Shown here one piece after another: positions 58,528-64,000 of a DNA stretch of 64,000 nt; within the stretch, counting starts at the first letter, position 1; every line of letters begins with the position of its first letter. A program made the position numbers and the translations under genes. Below the pieces are notes generated by a model. That model was given only the letters and a program-made list of their open reading frames with translations. It searched no databases and had not been told where the DNA came from. Source of the DNA: Cryptomeria japonica (Eukaryota; Streptophyta; Pinopsida; Cupressales; Cupressaceae); assembly GCF_030272615.1 (NCBI RefSeq), contig NC_081414.1, positions 764,689,413 through 764,753,412 of the forward strand, in the 5' to 3' direction.

Positions 58528-61180
58528 TGTTAGAACAAATTGATCTAACCATACCCAAATGTTTGTAACAACATGCACCCAACTCAAAAATGTCATAGTT
58601 ATACACATGTGATATAGAAACAATATTTGACAATGAAAAAAATAAATCATGACAAATTTTGTAACTTTCCATGACAATATTTGCAACATTGAATGACTTT
58701 ATAAATAATTTCCCTTTTGATGAACACCAAGTCCTCATATTTGCAATCTTTGATATCATAATCTTGACATCAATGAAAACAACAACTGCTAACAATATCC
58801 CCCTAAGTCTCATTGGCCCAACTTTTTTTGATGTATCTTAATCCAACTTGATCTAATTTTCCCCCTTTTATAGTAATCTCCATCTTTCTCTGTTGTGCGA
58901 CTCTGTACTTAGACTAACAAAATCCCATTGGACCACTACCTCATTTACTTAATTCAAGACAAGAAGGGGTTAACACTCCTAGATTCTACCTGAGATACTC
59001 AAATGTCTCCTTAGGAAGGGGTTTTGTAAAGATGTCTAAAATTTGATCCTTTGTATCCATATACTCTAATCTAACTTCTTGATCAACAACATTCTCCCTT
59101 ATAAAGTTATATTTGATTGATATGTGCTTAGTTTTTTAATGCATTACAAGATTCCTGGAAATATTAATTTAATTTGTGTTATCACAAGGAATAGAGATAT
59201 GTCCATCATACTCCACCTTAATATCCCAAGGTTTGTCACATCCACAACACTTGAGTGCAACATGATACAACTACAATGCATTTTTCATTTATAGTAGACA
59301 AAAATACCAATTATTGTTTCTTGATTAGTCATGAGACTAATCTATCTCTAAGAAAGAATGCTCCACCACTGGTGCATTTTTCTATCATGAACACTTCTAG
59401 CCCAATTAAAATTTGTATATGTAATTGGAGTGAGATAATCACTCCTAGGATACCATAAACCATAATCAAATCTATTCTTCAAGTATCTAAATTTTCTACC
59501 TTCACATGTGTCTCCCATGGAGATACTTAAAATATTGATAGCATACATACAACTAGAATGATATTGGGCCTGGATGCAATTAGATATAGAAAACTTCCAA
59601 TCAGAGATCTATATATAGTTTGATAACCTATAGGATATTTGTCATCCTTATTCATCTTACATCCAATCACCATAGATGTCCTAACTTGATTGTAATATTC
59701 CATCTTAAACTTATTCAACGTCTTTTTCACATCCTTGGTTTGAGAAATGAGAATGTCTTTATTAGACTAAGAAATTTCCAAGCCAAGCAAAAAGGACAAC
59801 TCACCTAGCATAGACATTTCAAATTATTTATACATTTCCTCTGTAGATTCTTTGCACATATTGTTATTAATTCCATCAGAGATAATATCATCAACATAAT
59901 CAACAACAATCAATTAATGGTCACCTTTTGATTTGATGTATAGATTGTTGTTTGCAATACCTCTTTTAAATCCTTGTTATTGCAGGTATTTATCAAATCT
60001 AGCTTACAGAGACCTAGGCTCCTATTTGAGTCTATGAAGTGCTTTCTTCAATTTTCACATAGATTCCTAATTCTCTATTAGCTAAAGTCCTTTAGGATCC
60101 TCAATATATACCTCTTCTTCAAGATTTTCATTTAGGAATGTTGGATTAATATTCGTCTGATATACTTTTAAGTTCTTGTAGACTGAGAATGCCAAAACAT
60201 TTTGATTGCTTCTAGTCTAGAAATGGGAGAAAAAGTTTCTTCAAAGGCAATGCCTTCTACTTGATCATATCCCTTGCAAACTATTCTTGCCTTTATTTTT
60301 ATCACCAATCCATCCTAATCAATTTGATCTTGAACACCCATTTTGTGTGAATGGAAAGCTTATTTTTTAGGTCTTGGGACAAGTTCCCATGTCCCATTCA
60401 TTTATATTTATTTTAATTCTTCTTACATAGCTTTATTCCACTTTCATGTTTTCTTGCCTCAGGAAAATTATTAGGCTCTATCATAGATAACAAAGAGAAT
60501 TTTTCACTTTGTGATGTTTTTTCTAGCCTTCTTCTTGTTTTTACTCCCTTATTATTATCACCAATAAGTTGATCTTTGGAGTGATCTCTCTAGACATACC
60601 TTCTAGGTGTCTTTGTATCCTTCCTTTTAAGATCTTCTTTATTTAATTCTTTGTTAATGAGTTTTGATTCATCTGAATCAATGTCTAATGCCAACTTATT
60701 TTTTATGCCTCATCCACATTTAAATTTTGCATTTTCAACAATATTTTGCAATCTCTTGTTTGTCCTCTATTAATAATATAGACAATAGTATGAAAAAATT
60801 ATTTCTAAAATATGTCAAGTAATTTGGCTTCATTCCACATTTCTTTCTATATATTAAATTGTTTTATTTTTCTTTTCCACCACTCCATTTTGTTGAGTCC
60901 TTGTAGTAGAATACTATCTTCTTATGCCATGCTTTTCACTAAACTCTTTAAACTCATTAGAGGTAAACTCTCCACATCTATAAAATTTTAGGCACTTTAT
61001 CTTCAAGTCAATCTCATTTTCTACCATAGATTTGAAAGTTTTGAAACTTTTAAAAGTTTCAAACTTTTCTTTCAAGAAAGTAACCCAAGTCATTCTAGAA
61101 ATATCATCAATAAGTAATATGAGGCACATTTTACCTTGCAAACTTCTTGTCTTTATTAATCCACATAGATCATTATGTGA
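58528..61180 (-). mobile_element. Copia-4: truncated second copy of the copia-2 family
   Basis: The 3' LTR is 58528-58794 (TGTTAGAAC...ACTGCTAACA). RNase H, reverse transcriptase (YVDD region near 59890) and integrase remnants (LCGLIKTRSLQGK near 61150) follow on the minus strand until the copy is cut off at about 61180. It lacks X, retroposon 2 and retroposon 3 and so supplies their empty sites. Frames are broken throughout. Confidence 0.82.
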
Positions 61181-62192
61181 TGCAATCAAGGTAGGGAGGA
61201 CCAATGAAGGGAAGCCCCACCTTACAACCTAAAACATAAACACCATGAAAGATATATGTAACTGGTTGACACAACACAAGGTACAAAAAAAAAAAAAAGA
61301 GCAATCCTTATAATAATTTAATGAATTACATATGCCCTCGGGATTTACAGATGCTAAGCCACAACCTAGGATAACAAAATGATTCAAACAACTTAATTTC
61401 CTGATCTAGAAGATCATTTGGCTTCAACTTCATCCTCAACTTTGTCTGTTGTTCTGGACCTCAGTCTACTGGACCAAAACACCTCAGTACCTCTAGAATC
61501 TATATCTTTTCTTATTCTTATCTTTCTCAGATCTTCTCCCTCAAATTAATCTCCTTACTTCCCTTTTATACCATCTGCAAGACTCAACAACATAGTCAAG
61601 TCGGTTGGTTTACGATGAAACATGTAAACACAAACACGTCGGCCAACTTCACCAATAACACATCCAAAAAGGCTTAGAAATTCGTGTGAACCTCCATGAA
61701 CATCAGCCATGTCCAAAACAAAACTCTAATATGATCCGCAAGTCATGGAAACCATTTGCAACCCAATTCTTCTTCACTCCACACATTGTAAGACCAACCG
61801 GTAAAAACACACCAACACCAGACCAATACCGAAATCGATATCTCACTACAATCAAATCCAAATGCCATGAATTTTGAATATGTTTAATTCAAGGGTCTCT
61901 AGATGCTAAATCTTGATCCGTAGCTCTAGATTCACAAATATGAAGAAACGCAACAATATCCAATGCCACCTCCTCGATAATCAACAACTCCATAGTTAAC
62001 TGCTCCTACCGGATGAATTTCCTAGATGCCCCTGCATCAGACTCTCAAGGTTATTTGAAAAGTGATTCCCATCACTTTGATATGCAACATGCCACAATCA
62101 ATGTTATCTCTGGAATTGGTTCGACAATCTGTTCACAGGTACTTGCAATTGCCTCAGCTTGACCATTTGACTACAAGTTCCGATTGACACTC
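61181..62192. other. Unassigned DNA
   Basis: A poly(A) run lies near 61288-61301. The remainder may be an old LTR (CCGGTAAAAACACACC and ACCGGATGAATT motifs) but has no partner in the window. No gene recognised. Confidence 0.35.
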
Positions 62193-63258
62193 TGTAAAGC
62201 GGAAAAATCAAACCCTAGTTGCTCTCCCCTCTTCCAACTCCAAGGAGAGAGAAGGGAGGTCACTAGGATTGACGGTTTTCACTTAGGGGAGACTTTACAT
62301 TCAAAAGAGGGGTTGAAACCCACAAGATCCAATCCTACACAATGCAAGATTGGATTCTAAATGAGTTTCAAGGGTTAAGACAGCAAGGCTACCCTCTTTT
62401 GTAAAGAATGTAGATAGAAAGATCAAGCTAGGAATGCATGAAAAGTGAGAAAGATTCACTTATAAACAGAGATAGGAATATAGGATGAAGATGCGGACCT
62501 GGAATTAGCAGTAAAATGTCAAGATGGCACTGTCCTGCAAATTTGAGCAAAAGTTGACGGGACGATGGCGCCCGGCGTGCACACGGTCCTCCAAAAAATC
62601 CGCGAAACGAAGGGGGATCTGTTTGTCTCTGCACAAGGATTCCAGATCTTCAATTTCAGCCGTGTACCTGCAACCTTGTTGTAGGAATGTTTATATCCTT
62701 ATATGCGAAGGTATAGATGTTGTATGTTGTATGTTGTATGTGATCTCCTCTTCAATGGTTGAATCCTTGTCTTGAATGCAACACTTAGCCTTGAATGGAG
62801 ACTTAGAATGATCAAGTGCTTGAAGGAATGCTTGAATGCTTGAATGCTTGAATGTTTGAATTTTTGAGTACCATTTCCACACCTTTTCCGTCATACCATC
62901 TTACCAAAATGAGAGAGGAAAAGTAGTTTATATACTTGCCAATTAAGGTTGATAGACTGATTTTCCCGACCTTAGGCCGACCAGGAAACAATATTTTCCA
63001 ATTTGCAAACAAAAAAAACCCGAAGCCCCAAAAGAGACCGGGCCCAAAATAGGGCCAGGGACCAGGGCGCTAGGCGCCCTAGTCCCACCTCTCAGGACAG
63101 CAGGGTGCAAGGAGGGATCAGGCAGGGTGCTGGAAAAATGCAGTTTTTTGATGTCGTGGACAAGTTTCGGGGTCTCCATTCAAGTTCCGTGTTGCGTCAG
63201 CATCGTGAAGACCGAAATGCAGTCGAAATTGCAAGTGTCACAATTTTAGGACCCTACA
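62193..63258 (-). repeat. Gypsy-type 3' LTR of an element leaving the right edge
   Basis: Partner of the solo LTR 17104-18304 (TGTAAAGCGG...GGACCCTACA). Unlike that copy, it is followed by element sequence rather than a target duplication. On the minus strand a purine tract (AAAGTGGGGGCTAAA) abuts its TGTAGGGTCC end, so this is the 3' LTR of a minus-strand element. TATA box complement at 62926-62934; U3 hairpin at 63058-63086. TGCTTGAA units are expanded near 62816-62870. Confidence 0.82.
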
Positions 63259-63273
63259 TTTAGCCCCCACTTT
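63259..63273 (-). other. Polypurine tract of the right-edge element
   Basis: The complement reads AAAGTGGGGGCTAAA directly next to the LTR, the usual primer for plus-strand DNA synthesis. Confidence 0.65.
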
Positions 63274-63312
63274 AGCGGGAGTATAAGCGTACGCTCATAC
63301 TTCCGGTAAAGT
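63269..63312. repeat. 44-bp near-perfect palindrome beside the polypurine tract
   Basis: Centred between 63290 and 63291; 19 of 22 base pairs match (arms start ACTTTAGCGG on the left and end CCGGTAAAGT on the right, core AGCGTACGCT). It overlaps the inner end of the polypurine tract. Confidence 0.85.
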
Positions 63313-64000
63313 ACAAGGAAACAACATTGAAAGACTTTCACCACATCAAGGAGGCAAGATACACCAAGCCCCCAGTGGACTAAGGATCTTATGGCTTCGA
63401 TTGACAAAGTAAAAGGGAAGATCACGAGGGAGAACCATGACTGTCAGTAGTAAGGTTCCCTCACTATGAGTCATGCAAGAGAAATACCGAAAATTTTCAA
63501 GGCAAAACTAAGTTCACCAAGAAATTTTCAAGTATCCTGAAGGGATAGACGGGGTGTATGCCCCCCTACATTAAAGCGATCGCACACGCCTCAACGGGGG
63601 TGATTTCTTTAAGGTAGTGATACAAATAAGAAATGAGAAAGGAAAGGAGCACGTTATCACAAAGATTTAGCCCCCAAGTGTGAGATAAACCCAAGGATAA
63701 TAGACACAAAACACAAATCACGAGGTGACTTCGCTTTCCTCAGGGTCAGTATGCTGTATGATAATTCATGTATATCATATGTATGTATGCATAATTGTTC
63801 TTCATTCCCCAATCAAGGAAGGTCACCTAGAAGAAGGGAACACATGTGTCTTTTTAGTCAACATGAGAGAGACCAAAAGAGATCTCAATGCTTTGCATCG
63901 TCCTCAAGTAGACAACACTAAGGACAACAAATAGATGAATGAGAATAACACATAGAAGAAGTAACAAAAGAGAGGAGGAGAGAATCTGCTATGCTAATCC
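63313..64000 (-). other. Internal 3' region of the right-edge gypsy-type element
   Basis: Lies inside the element next to its 3' LTR. No coding frame recognised on the minus strand; presumably the 3' untranslated part downstream of pol. Confidence 0.5.

Overview
The window looks like nuclear DNA of a gymnosperm, most likely a conifer. It is AT-rich and holds one host-type gene remnant at the left edge, the 3' half of a conifer-type class I terpene synthase. Almost everything else is transposable elements in several stages of decay. Species and family assignment are inference; no organelle, bacterial or vector sequence was recognised.

Layout. (1) 1-1957: six terminal exons of a terpene synthase with all splice sites intact but one in-frame TAG. 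(2) 2.0-19.3 kb: intergenic DNA with a pair of 2.1-kb LTR-like repeats (the second holding a tRNA-type SINE), a GC-rich palindrome cluster, a retroposon with a recurring palindromic motif, and a gypsy-type solo LTR with a perfect 5-bp target duplication. (3) 19.3-57.6 kb: a nested stack. The outermost layer is a minus-strand copia element ('copia-2', 20027-57587). It is split by a 21.1-kb LTR-element interval ('X', 22050-43154, target duplication ACAAA) and by a short non-autonomous element ('Z', 47093-57423, target duplication AAGCT). X contains a solo copia LTR, a gypsy-like LTR and gag remnant ('Y'), and an antisense plant-mobile-domain (PMD) gene that is itself split by a 7.3-kb copia ('copia-1', 33842-41118). 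Z is split by another 7.8-kb copia ('copia-3', 47818-55653). Two related retroposons sit in copia-2 (20086-21262 and 44267-44817). (4) 57.6-61.2 kb: a second, truncated copy of the copia-2 family ('copia-4'), which preserves the empty sites of X and of the 44-kb retroposon and so supports the reconstruction. (5) 61.2-64 kb: the 3' LTR and first internal bases of a minus-strand gypsy-type element that runs off the right edge.

No gene in the window looks fully intact. The reading frames of the terpene synthase, the copia polyproteins, the retroposon protein and the gypsy gag are mainly broken by TAG and TAA, often where related proteins have glutamine. That fits C-to-T decay of methylated DNA.

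The most unusual observations are: three retroposons that share one 3' terminal palindrome, one of which carries that motif about eight times and two of which carry a coiled-coil frame without reverse transcriptase; an antisense PMD gene lying inside an LTR-element interval; a 44-bp near-perfect palindrome beside the polypurine tract of the right-hand element; and an LTR stem-loop whose paired bases co-vary between copia families.
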